A stretch of DNA of 32,624 nucleotides from Acidimicrobiales bacterium (GTDB taxonomy: Bacteria; Actinomycetota; Acidimicrobiia; Acidimicrobiales; SHLQ01), in the NCBI GenBank assembly GCA_020629375.1, contig JAHDDK010000045.1:1-32624 (forward strand), written 5' to 3'. Position numbers and translations under genes: made by a program. The notes beneath the pieces were generated by a model. That model was not told the origin of the DNA, searched no databases, and worked only from the letters and a program-made list of their open reading frames with translations. The number at the start of each line of letters is the position of its first letter. The stretch's first letter is position 1. Positions 14,583 to 22,136 of the stretch are shown here, one piece after another.

Positions 14583-17002
14583 AGATTCTCCTCGTCAACC
14601 CGTCGTTTGGCTCCCGCCCTGAGCAACACGCCTGGGCGTCGCTTGCCAGCTCTGCCGAAGCTGGGCATTGCGAAGTCCATGTTTGGGCGGCCAGGCCAGT
14701 CGAACCGCCGAGTGACTTCCACACGACGACGCGCCCAGCGCGGCTCGAAGACTACGGAGCCCAGGCGATCGACGAACGGTTCGGGGCGTCACGCGTTGCC
14801 CCGGCTCCACCGTGGCTGTCGCCCGAACGAGCAGCGCTTCAGACGGATTGGGAGCAACGCCGCCACGCGGACGTGCCCGATGCACTCCTGTCGTTGCGGG
14901 CAGTCCACCTGCTCGCAAACGAGGCCGAATCTGTCCTGACCGATCTGGCCCCAGATCTCGTCATCACGACGAACAAGCTCGATCATCCGTGTGCACTCTT
15001 CCGGCTTGCCGCACAACATCTCGGCATCTCTGCGGGACTCGTCGAGCGGTCGCCGTTCGCCGGGCTCTGGTTCGAGCCTCGGGGGATCTTCACCGAATCA
15101 ACGATCGCCAATCGATGGGCCGAACACGACGCCTCGGCATCGCATCGAGCGGTAGGACGTGAGGTCGTCTCCGAGCTCCTCCGTTCTCCTGCGACCTTCC
15201 GGGCGCGGGAGGACTATCGCGGCGATCGCTCCGATGGGCCGCCACATGTGCTCCTGCCGATGGACAACGTCTTGTGGACCGGATGGGCCCAGGCCGCGCA
15301 CCCACAAGGCAAGATCGACTATCCGTGGCTCGACGGACCACAAGCGGCGATCGACACGGTCGCCGACGTGGCCGCCAGTCACGGACTGTCCGTGCGGCTA
15401 CGTCCCCACCCGAGTTGCCGGGAGGTCGATCATTGGCAGCTGCCTGCCAACACCACGATCGACCGCACCCCGCTCGCCGATGCGATCGAGGCCGCCGTCG
15501 GGATGGCCGCGTTCAACACGAAGGTCACCTTTCCCGCAGTCGCGGCAGGACTTCCGGTCATCACCTGTGCGCCAAATCCGCTCGAACCGAGCGGGCTCAC
15601 ATTGACCGCTCGCTCTCGAGAGGAGCTCAGTGACAGGATCGCCAGCCTGTCCGAACATCACGTCGACCCGGCCGACATCGAGGCGTACTTCGGCTGGATG
15701 GCCAGCGAACACATGGTCGCAGAGGCCTGGCTCACCGAGAATCGCCCGGACGAGGTGTTGCATCAACTGCGCGGCCTGGTCGACACCGCACACGACAAAG
15801 AGCCCCGGCGCGCAACAACTCCAGATACCGCCGATCTCGAGAGTCCACTCACCGTGCTCGACGTCTCGAGGCTGCAAGAGGGCGGCAGCCGTCGCTACAG
15901 CGGCATTGCGGAGTTCCAACGTCAGTTGATTGCCGCGCTGCCCGACGTCTCGAACCGTCGCGTCGTTGGGGTGATGGAAAGCGTGGGCGCGAAAGCGCCC
16001 GATCTCGAGCTCGCCTCGGTATCCGAGCTCGCAACGGCGCTCGACGGCGGACTCCTCGTGTGTCCACCTGGCGCGCTGCATCACGCCGACCGGTCGCCGA
16101 CCACAGCGCTCGGCCCACTCGACTGCTACCACTCGTTGCATCCGGCTCTTCCTCCGACGCAGGCAACCGGACGCGCCGCCCGCGTCCTCACCGTGCACGA
16201 CGTGATTCACGAGTTTCGCCCCGAGCTCGATCAGCGTCCCTCTCCGGAGATCACCGCAATCCTCGACGCGTCGCTACCCCACGTCGACCACATCGTGTGC
16301 GACAGTCAGCAAACGCTGCGAGACCTCCACCAGACTCGCCGAATCGATGGTCCCGGCACGTCGGTCGTCCAGCTCGGCGCCATCGGACCTCGGGTCGACG
16401 AGGATTGTGCGCCTCGGTGGTTCGATGGCCGCCGCTACATGCTGCTTGTCGCACAAGAATCGTCACGCAAGAACGTGGTCAGCGGAATCCGAGCGATCAA
16501 TCGTGTTGTCGCAGCCCCGGACTTTAGCGACGTCCACGTCGTTCTCGCCGGTTCGAGGAACTCCGTCGATCGTGCGGCACAACACCTCTCACCGGGAGCG
16601 CAGCGCCGAACAACCCGGTTGGTCGCCCCGAGCACCGACGACCTCCGAGCGGCGTACCGAGGGTGCGAGGTCCTCGTCTTCCCGTCGCTCTTCGAAGGAT
16701 TCGGCCTCATTCCCCTCGACGCGATGGCCCAGGGGGCCGCAGTCGTCGCCGTGTGGAACAGCTCGATCGCCGAAGTGTGCGGCAGCGGCGTTGAGTACGC
16801 CCTCGGAGGTGACCAGCGAACGTTGGCTCGGGCCATCCTTCGTCTTCTCCGAAACGACGAATACCGTGACGAGCTGCGCCAGAGCGCACGATCTCGAGCA
16901 GGCATGCTCACGTGGGACCGGTGCGCTCGGGGATATGCCGAAACCTACGAACGCGTCACCGCGGCCGTTCGTCCTGCTCTCCAGTCAGGAGCCCAGCCAT
17001 GA
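14579..17002 (+). CDS. Double glycosyltransferase: capsule-synthesis-like GT-B half + GT4 half
   Basis: An 807-aa protein. Residues 1 to about 400 form a first GT-B-like unit: ILLVNPSFGSRP at the N-terminus, LRPHPSC, and AFNTKVTFPAVAAGLPVIT, a donor-loop pattern seen in KpsC/LpsZ-like and related transferases. From about 420 a complete GT4 unit follows: LTVLDVSRLQEGGSRRYSGI, VLTVHDVIHEF, YMLLVAQESSRKN and PSLFEGFGLIPLDAMAQG. In the usual E-x7-E motif the second Glu is Asp here (EGFGLIPLD). The start GTG 14579 shares GTGA with the preceding stop; GTG 14564 is a less likely alternative. The stop shares ATGA with the next gene. Two fused transferases suggest two consecutive linkages made by one polypeptide; donors are unknown. 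Confidence 0.82.
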   Translation: MKILLVNPSFGSRPEQHAWASLASSAEAGHCEVHVWAARPVEPPSDFHTTTRPARLEDYGAQAIDERFGASRVAPAPPWLSPERAALQTDWEQRRHADVPDALLSLRAVHLLANEAESVLTDLAPDLVITTNKLDHPCALFRLAAQHLGISAGLVERSPFAGLWFEPRGIFTESTIANRWAEHDASASHRAVGREVVSELLRSPATFRAREDYRGDRSDGPPHVLLPMDNVLWTGWAQAAHPQGKIDYPWLDGPQAAIDTVADVAASHGLSVRLRPHPSCREVDHWQLPANTTIDRTPLADAIEAAVGMAAFNTKVTFPAVAAGLPVITCAPNPLEPSGLTLTARSREELSDRIASLSEHHVDPADIEAYFGWMASEHMVAEAWLTENRPDEVLHQLRGLVDTAHDKEPRRATTPDTADLESPLTVLDVSRLQEGGSRRYSGIAEFQRQLIAALPDVSNRRVVGVMESVGAKAPDLELASVSELATALDGGLLVCPPGALHHADRSPTTALGPLDCYHSLHPALPPTQATGRAARVLTVHDVIHEFRPELDQRPSPEITAILDASLPHVDHIVCDSQQTLRDLHQTRRIDGPGTSVVQLGAIGPRVDEDCAPRWFDGRRYMLLVAQESSRKNVVSGIRAINRVVAAPDFSDVHVVLAGSRNSVDRAAQHLSPGAQRRTTRLVAPSTDDLRAAYRGCEVLVFPSLFEGFGLIPLDAMAQGAAVVAVWNSSIAEVCGSGVEYALGGDQRTLARAILRLLRNDEYRDELRQSARSRAGMLTWDRCARGYAETYERVTAAVRPALQSGAQP
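16987..16991 (+). promoter_or_regulatory. Ribosome binding site deciding the methyltransferase start
   Basis: AGGAG lies 7 bases before ATG 16999, which supports that start over an in-frame upstream codon at 16912. Confidence 0.65.
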
Positions 17003-17820
17003 CCGACACCCCGAGCTTCTACATGAAGGTCGACCTTCCCGACGGCACGACGACCGACGGCCGAATCGACTATCGGCACCTTCCCGGCGTCCTCGGGCTC
17101 GATCAGATTCCCGCGGAGGACCATCGAGTCCTGGACATCGCCGCCAACGACGGCTTCTGGGCGTTCTGGTACGAACAACACGGTTCACGCGACGTACTGG
17201 CGATCGATGTCGATTCGTACGAGGGGTACGACTGGGGATGGGATGGTCCGCCGAGCTGGATCGGTGAGGCCGCCAAGCGAAGTGCGTCGCAATGGTCCGG
17301 CGACGCACCCGGCTTCTGGCACCTTCATCGAGCGTTCGACTCGTCGGTACAGCGTGAACGGCTGAGCATCTACGACCTTGACCCTGGAGCGCATGGCTCG
17401 TTCGACATCGTGTTGAACTTCGGGCTGATCTACCACCTGCGTCATCCGTTGTTGGCACTCGATCGGGTGCGCGCCGTCAATCCGGGTATTCATGTCATCG
17501 AAACCCACATTCTCAACGTCGACCACGAGCTCCCGATGTCGCTCTTCTACCGGAGCGACGAGCTGAAGGTCGTCACGAACTGGACTGGGCCGACCCGCAT
17601 GGCGGTCGCCAATTGGTTGATCGATGCCGGCTATCCCCACGTGTATCTTGCGCCGACCCGCACGGACACGGCGTTCTCCCGTCAGATCTTCGTGGCGTGC
17701 GCAACCGATGATTGGGCGGCACGATTCGAGCACAACCCCGAACTCACCCTCGTCGATGACTCGATGCTGCGACGTTCGTGGGAGCAGACGCGCGATGCCC
17801 TCGGTCTGCCGCATGCCTGA
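16999..17820 (+). CDS. SAM-dependent methyltransferase (CmoB/DUF1698-like)
   Basis: A 273-aa class I methyltransferase. Motif I is VLDIAANDGFWAFW (44-57), the acidic strand-2 end is LAIDVDS (67-73), and LNFGLIYHLRHPLLALDRV (139-157) matches the NxGvlYHlrxPl block of the CmoB/DUF1698-like group. True CmoB modifies tRNA wobble uridine with carboxy-SAM, but relatives of this group are common in polysaccharide clusters as sugar methyltransferases, which is likelier here. An internal segment (about 74-125) with GYDWGWDGPPSW is an insertion that may shape the substrate pocket. It overlaps the double glycosyltransferase by 4 bases and ends 3 bases from the convergent methyltransferase. Confidence 0.85.
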   Translation: MTDTPSFYMKVDLPDGTTTDGRIDYRHLPGVLGLDQIPAEDHRVLDIAANDGFWAFWYEQHGSRDVLAIDVDSYEGYDWGWDGPPSWIGEAAKRSASQWSGDAPGFWHLHRAFDSSVQRERLSIYDLDPGAHGSFDIVLNFGLIYHLRHPLLALDRVRAVNPGIHVIETHILNVDHELPMSLFYRSDELKVVTNWTGPTRMAVANWLIDAGYPHVYLAPTRTDTAFSRQIFVACATDDWAARFEHNPELTLVDDSMLRRSWEQTRDALGLPHA

Positions 17821-17823
17821 TGA

Positions 17824-18717
17824 TCAGGCGAACCGGTCGATCTTTCGACGGATCGCCGGGAGACCTCGGAGGAACTCCCACCGCCGCTGCCCTACATCGG
17901 AGAACTCGATCGTCGAGAAATAGTTGCGCGCCGCCTCGGCATCGCCACGATCGAGCAGATGAAACGCCATGCATGGGTCGAGCATGCTCTGCTGTGCCTG
18001 CGGGAAGCGGGCGACAAACTCGCGCCATCGCTCGATGAGTTCTGGGATTGGCGTCCTCCAGTACTCGGTTGCTTCGGTGGTGAGCTCGCCTCGCACGACA
18101 AACGACGCGGTGCTCGCCTCGGAGACGGTGTGCACCATCTCGACCCGGTCGCCGAGCATCATGGTGAGCATCGCGATCGGATAGCCGGGACTGTAGAAAA
18201 AATCCTGCAGGACAAGCAAGGCATCGGGTGCAACGCTTCCGCCGAAGGCGCGAATGCACGCCGAGAAATCCTGGTAGTTCTTGGGTGCGTCGACGAAGAG
18301 GATCTCGATCGGGCCGTCGGTCCACTCGATGTCGGCAACGTCGGCTTTGCGGACATCGTGACCGGGCAGAGTCGACTCGATGTTGGCGACCATGTACGGC
18401 ATGAAATCGCCGCCGTCGGGCAGGTCGACGTCGGCCATCAGGTCGAAGGCGTCGAACGTCGACTTCCATTCGAACTTGTCGAAGGAGGTCATCTCACCCG
18501 CATGACCGGCGTCGCGTAGCCCGGCACCGAGCGCCAAAGTCGATCGACCGAACCAGGTGCCGATCTCGACGACACGCCCACGGCCCTCGAACTGGGTCGA
18601 CGTCAGCCAGTACAGGTAACGCTGTTCTTGCGGAGAGATCAGTCCGTCGACCTCAGGAAGTTCGGGCAGCGCAACGTCGACGAAGAGATCGTCCAACCGA
18701 GACATCGAGCCGGGCAT
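17824..18717 (-). CDS. Class I SAM methyltransferase (Methyltransf_24-like)
   Basis: A 297-aa cytosolic protein. Motif I is VVEIGTWFGRSTLALG (49-64), strand 2 ends in TSFDKFEW, and the catalytic-side block is IEILFVDAPKNYQDF, where VDAPK replaces the usual DG(D/N/A)H. QDFFYSPGYP follows, as in CmcI-like enzymes. The last 60 or so residues are helical with no known motif. The start ATG 18717 overlaps the stop of the membrane-anchored methyltransferase by one base (TGATG); ATG 18705 is an alternative. It is the last gene of the minus-strand run and third of three consecutive methyltransferase genes. The missing acidic-His pair could mean altered metal use. Substrate unknown. Confidence 0.82.
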   Translation of the reverse strand: MPGSMSRLDDLFVDVALPELPEVDGLISPQEQRYLYWLTSTQFEGRGRVVEIGTWFGRSTLALGAGLRDAGHAGEMTSFDKFEWKSTFDAFDLMADVDLPDGGDFMPYMVANIESTLPGHDVRKADVADIEWTDGPIEILFVDAPKNYQDFSACIRAFGGSVAPDALLVLQDFFYSPGYPIAMLTMMLGDRVEMVHTVSEASTASFVVRGELTTEATEYWRTPIPELIERWREFVARFPQAQQSMLDPCMAFHLLDRGDAEAARNYFSTIEFSDVGQRRWEFLRGLPAIRRKIDRFA

Positions 18718-20063
18718 CAAACGAGGCGCCGCTGGAACACGCCGGTCCGGCTGACCTGACCAACGCAGACCCACTCGTTCGAGTTCTCGAGCATCTGTCC
18801 GAGCTGCACCACGCCCGGCCAATCATCTCCGCCGTAGTCATCGACGATCAGGAACCCGTCATCGGCCAGAAGAGGTGCGAAGTTGACGACATCGAGCTCG
18901 GCACCTTTGAAGCTGTGATCGCCGTCGACGACGATCACATCGAACGTCTGACCCTCGACCGCCGCTTTTGCCGCGGGATCATCGGAGCGCAAGGGATGAA
19001 TCACGTACTCGTCGTCGGATAGTCCAGCGAGCTGAAGATTACGACGGAGCTGTGCCGACGTCACGGGAAGCCCCGTGTAGTCCGAACCTGCGTCGTAGTA
19101 CCCCTCGAGCGGATCGATGACGGTCAGTTTGAAACCGCGATTGCGGGCCATGCAGGCGTCGGCCATCGCGACCGAAGAGATCCCGAACAGCGCTCCGATC
19201 TCCAAGACCTGTATGTCGCGTTCTCGGACCGCGATCCCGACGATCGCTCGTGAAACGATGTCGGTGATCGTGGTCGCGGCTCGCCCATACGAGCGACTCT
19301 CGACGAATCTCGAGCGGCTCGCCAGGTACTCGACGCTCTTCGCATCGAGGTCGACCTGGAGGCGACGGGCCCAAAAGTGTGCGAGTCGGCCAGCCTCACC
19401 GGGTTCGAAGTAACGCGGAAACGACTGCCACGGAGCGAGAGACTTCTCCGTGACGGCGCCGGCACGAGCCGGCGTATTCGGCGATGCGCCATCGGTGAGA
19501 AGCTTGAACTCGCGCTGGAGCTGCTCGAGGTCGGAACGCAACGTATTGAGCCGGTCGAGGTTGGCGGCATCCGCGTTGGTATCGGCAGAAAGTGCGGATT
19601 TCTCGAGTCGGCTGAGCCGCTCGGCCATCGACGCCATCGGCACATCGACGGAGGATTCGAGCCGACGCTGGCTCTTGCGCAGTTCGGCGAATCGATCTCG
19701 TTGATTGGCGACGCGACCACGGTTCGCCTGGAAACCCTTCTTGGCAGACCGGGCGATGCGAATGGCCTCTGCGGTGTCCGCGCCCTGTTTCGACAGCGTC
19801 TCGCCGATCACCGTCTCGGCGTGATCGAGCCGAGTCACCACGACAGTGTTCTTGTGGAGCATCTCGCGACGGAGCGACGACAGCTCGAGTGGAATGACGA
19901 ATGCGGTCGCCGCGATCAGCACGAGCAGGCCAACGACGGGTTCGGTCGCGAGCGCGAGAATGGCCGCGAGGACCAACAAGGCTGCGAAGACCAATCCCCG
20001 CCGGGTCATGTACCAGCGGACCGGACCGCCGACGACGGATCGAAGAGTGTGCATGAGACTCAT
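18717..20063 (-). CDS. Membrane-anchored coiled-coil methyltransferase
   Basis: A 448-aa protein in three parts. A tight pair of transmembrane helices (about 23-39 and 42-58) sits behind a short basic N-terminus. A long charged region (about 60-190), including LSRLEKSALSADTNADAANL and LRSDLEQLQREF, is probably coiled coil. A complete class I methyltransferase domain (about 225-448) has VLEIGALFGISS (286-297), LTVIDPLEGYYDAGSDY (313-329), VIVVDGDHSFKGAELDV (376-392) and LIVDDYGGDDWPG. The start ATG 20063 follows AGGAGAAG by the normal spacing; a longer in-frame form from 20243 would lie inside the upstream gene. Anchor, rod and methyltransferase resembles in outline WbdD, which caps O-antigen and measures chain length, but it has no kinase domain. 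That role is inference. Confidence 0.82.
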   Translation of the reverse strand: MSLMHTLRSVVGGPVRWYMTRRGLVFAALLVLAAILALATEPVVGLLVLIAATAFVIPLELSSLRREMLHKNTVVVTRLDHAETVIGETLSKQGADTAEAIRIARSAKKGFQANRGRVANQRDRFAELRKSQRRLESSVDVPMASMAERLSRLEKSALSADTNADAANLDRLNTLRSDLEQLQREFKLLTDGASPNTPARAGAVTEKSLAPWQSFPRYFEPGEAGRLAHFWARRLQVDLDAKSVEYLASRSRFVESRSYGRAATTITDIVSRAIVGIAVRERDIQVLEIGALFGISSVAMADACMARNRGFKLTVIDPLEGYYDAGSDYTGLPVTSAQLRRNLQLAGLSDDEYVIHPLRSDDPAAKAAVEGQTFDVIVVDGDHSFKGAELDVVNFAPLLADDGFLIVDDYGGDDWPGVVQLGQMLENSNEWVCVGQVSRTGVFQRRLV

Positions 20064-20070
20064 CGTTGCG

Positions 20071-20078
20071 CTTCTCCT
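20071..20078 (-). promoter_or_regulatory. Ribosome binding site overlapping the upstream stop
   Basis: The minus strand reads AGGAGAAG. Its first bases are part of the TAG stop (20077-20079) of the upstream methyltransferase, implying coupled translation into ATG 20063. Confidence 0.65.
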
Positions 20079-20814
20079 AGGCGTTGTAGTGGACGGTCTG
20101 GCGCATTCGGCCGGCCATGGTTGTGAGGAGTCGATCGACGGCGACGTCTCCCGACTCGATCTGGTTGATCGATTGACCCATCCAGCCAAGCGAACGATCC
20201 CCGACCTTGCGGAAGACCGCACAGTTGCGGATGTGACGGACAAGCTCGTAGGCGGGTTCGCTGGTCAGATACTCGACGACGATGTCGACAGCGCGTATCT
20301 CGGTGTTGTCGAGGAGCAGAAGGCCGTCGCTGTTGAGGATCTGGTCGGCGTAGTGGAAGTCTACGGTCGGGAACGGGTAGCTGTGATTTCCGTCGATGAG
20401 GGCCAGGTCGATGCGCAGGTCGCTGTCGGCCAACCGCGGAAGGACCGAATCGGAGCTCCCGCTCTCCACACGAATGTTGGCGCCACCGAGGTGCTCTTCG
20501 CAGAAGGCCTCGATGAGCGCATTCGATGACGTGTCGGGGTTGACGACGACATGTTGCCCACTGGCCGCGGCGAGCACGACCGTTGTGTATCCGCCACCGG
20601 TCTCGAGGCTGATCTGGCCCGGTTTCGCCGATTCGGCCAAGAATTCGAGAACTTCGCGAGAGATCGCGTACGAACGTTGGCCGGGCGTTCCGGCGGCTTG
20701 TGGTCCGTCCTTGAACGAGTCTTCGAGCGCTCCGTCCGACACGTCGAGCTCGGGATGGAACTGCGGGCGTTCGGCATCGAGCAACTCGAGCGCACGCATC
20801 GCACGGTCAGTCAT
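20077..20814 (-). CDS. Class I SAM methyltransferase
   Basis: A 245-aa cytosolic protein. Motif I is ISLETGGGYTTVVLA (68-82), strand 2 is HVVVNPD, and DLALIDGNHSYPFPTVDF (136-153) carries the DGNHS metal/substrate motif of Methyltransf_24-type enzymes, followed by LLLLDNTEIRAVD. The start ATG 20814 shares ATGA with the stop of the MptE-like gene; GTG 20838, 24 bases upstream in frame, is less likely. The next gene starts 13 bases after its stop. An O-methyltransferase acting on a sugar is likely from the context; the true acceptor is unknown. Confidence 0.82.
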   Translation of the reverse strand: MTDRAMRALELLDAERPQFHPELDVSDGALEDSFKDGPQAAGTPGQRSYAISREVLEFLAESAKPGQISLETGGGYTTVVLAAASGQHVVVNPDTSSNALIEAFCEEHLGGANIRVESGSSDSVLPRLADSDLRIDLALIDGNHSYPFPTVDFHYADQILNSDGLLLLDNTEIRAVDIVVEYLTSEPAYELVRHIRNCAVFRKVGDRSLGWMGQSINQIESGDVAVDRLLTTMAGRMRQTVHYNA

Positions 20815-22136
20815 GTCATCATTTCCTTTCGACGCCACGGAGTCGCCGCTGCGGCACCACGCACGATCACCATCGAGTCGGTGAGGACGACCGTTCCGCC
20901 CGATCGAACGGCAGTGGTCACGATGCGTCGAATCGCCGCCTCACACAGCTCGGACCGAAGATGTGCCCAGGTGGTGCTGGAGCTCGGGTCGAGCTGTCTC
21001 TCGATCGTGATCCACGGCACGGCGCCTCGCGCGAACGTCGACCGACTGAAGTCACGGCGACAGATGTCGGGAACGATCCAGCTGGCGTCATCGTCCGGGC
21101 CGACGATCTCGATCTGTCCGCGACTCAGAACGGCGATCCCGCCACGCTGAGAGCCCTCGCGGAGCACGGACACCACCGACTCGAGGTCATTGCCCAACAC
21201 GCGGCCATCTGATGTGAAGAAGAAGCGTCGACCCGAGTCGATGGTCGTGAGTTCGTCCAGCGTCGAGGCGACGACGGCGTTCCATCCGTCCGAGCGGCTC
21301 TCGACGGCGCGGCGACCAAATCGCTCAGCGGTGTTGAGCTGGTCTCCTCGTTCGGCTGCCACGAGGGACCCGAAGTCCATGCGGTCGAAGATCTCGAGCT
21401 TTCCCCCGACCGTCGCATTGGTGATCGTCCGACCGAGCCCTTCGATCTCCTTGCGCGCATTCGTGTAGTTGAGCGCCACCCGATCGAGCTGCGGGAGATG
21501 CCATTTCTTACCGGGCCCGAAGTAGTCGGGATGGAAGTGATTCGCGTCGGCACCGTCGGACGTAATCGAGTAGCCGTCGACTTCGACGTCGACCGGCACG
21601 TCGTAGTCGAAGTCCATGCCGATGAGATGAATCTCGCTGAAGCCCATGTACGCGGCGAGCTGGAGCGAAAGATACGTGACCGTCTGTCCGACGTAGATCA
21701 CATCGGAGACGTCGTGGGAGAACCGCGGGTTGCCGTAGTGCGGCGTGTTCCGCCAGTAGAACTGCCAGTCGGTTCGAAAGAAGTTCGCCGTATCGGGTCT
21801 TCCGTCGAGAACGTCCTGATAGCGACTCGGGAAGAAACAGTGTTCGCTGGTCGCAGACCGGATCTCGTCCAGGTTGTCTTCGATGACGTGGTTGTCTTCG
21901 ACCAAGTAGTAGGTCGGGGCGAAACCGCAACTGCGCGTCAGGTGATAGATGCCATTGAAACCGAACGTGATCTCGTTCCGGAGCGGCCACAGGTCGGTGC
22001 GGTTCAGCGATGGGCCGTTGCCGATGACGAAGCAGCGTTGCCCAGCGTGTGCATTCGCGAATCGTCGGAGCCCGGTCGCATCGTACGATTCGACCCGGTC
22101 CGCCGGTGCAATGGCAGAGATCGAATGCACACTCAT
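20811..22136 (-). CDS. MptE/Maf-like (DUF115) putative glycosyltransferase
   Basis: A 441-aa protein. Residues 30-265 are MptE-like: CFVIGNGPSLNRTDL (35-49), ITFGFNGIYH, TYYLVEDNHV, HLIGMDFDYDVP and NHFHPDYFGPGKKW, with a closing TNATVGGKLEIFDRMDF. The same blocks in the same order occur in the C-terminus of the 830-aa protein at 6761-9253, so the two are paralogues. DUF115 proteins include archaeal 6-hydroxymethylpterin kinases and Maf flagellin glycosyltransferases; among glycan genes the second role fits better. Residues 266-441 form an extra region unlike anything I know. The start ATG 22136 shares ATGA with the upstream GT2 stop and has GGAG 8 bases before it. The donor could be the CMP-sugar made by the 3551-4243 product, which is inference. 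Confidence 0.8.
   Translation of the reverse strand: MSVHSISAIAPADRVESYDATGLRRFANAHAGQRCFVIGNGPSLNRTDLWPLRNEITFGFNGIYHLTRSCGFAPTYYLVEDNHVIEDNLDEIRSATSEHCFFPSRYQDVLDGRPDTANFFRTDWQFYWRNTPHYGNPRFSHDVSDVIYVGQTVTYLSLQLAAYMGFSEIHLIGMDFDYDVPVDVEVDGYSITSDGADANHFHPDYFGPGKKWHLPQLDRVALNYTNARKEIEGLGRTITNATVGGKLEIFDRMDFGSLVAAERGDQLNTAERFGRRAVESRSDGWNAVVASTLDELTTIDSGRRFFFTSDGRVLGNDLESVVSVLREGSQRGGIAVLSRGQIEIVGPDDDASWIVPDICRRDFSRSTFARGAVPWITIERQLDPSSSTTWAHLRSELCEAAIRRIVTTAVRSGGTVVLTDSMVIVRGAAAATPWRRKEMMT

Noticed and set aside
16999..17820. tRNA-modifying CmoB proper
   Set aside because: The motifs match the wider group, but there is no CmoA partner, the protein has an inserted segment, and the context is glycan synthesis.
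20064..20243. 60-residue N-terminal extension of the membrane methyltransferase
   Set aside because: It lies inside the preceding methyltransferase gene and is low-complexity Ser/Arg; a good ribosome binding site supports ATG 20063.
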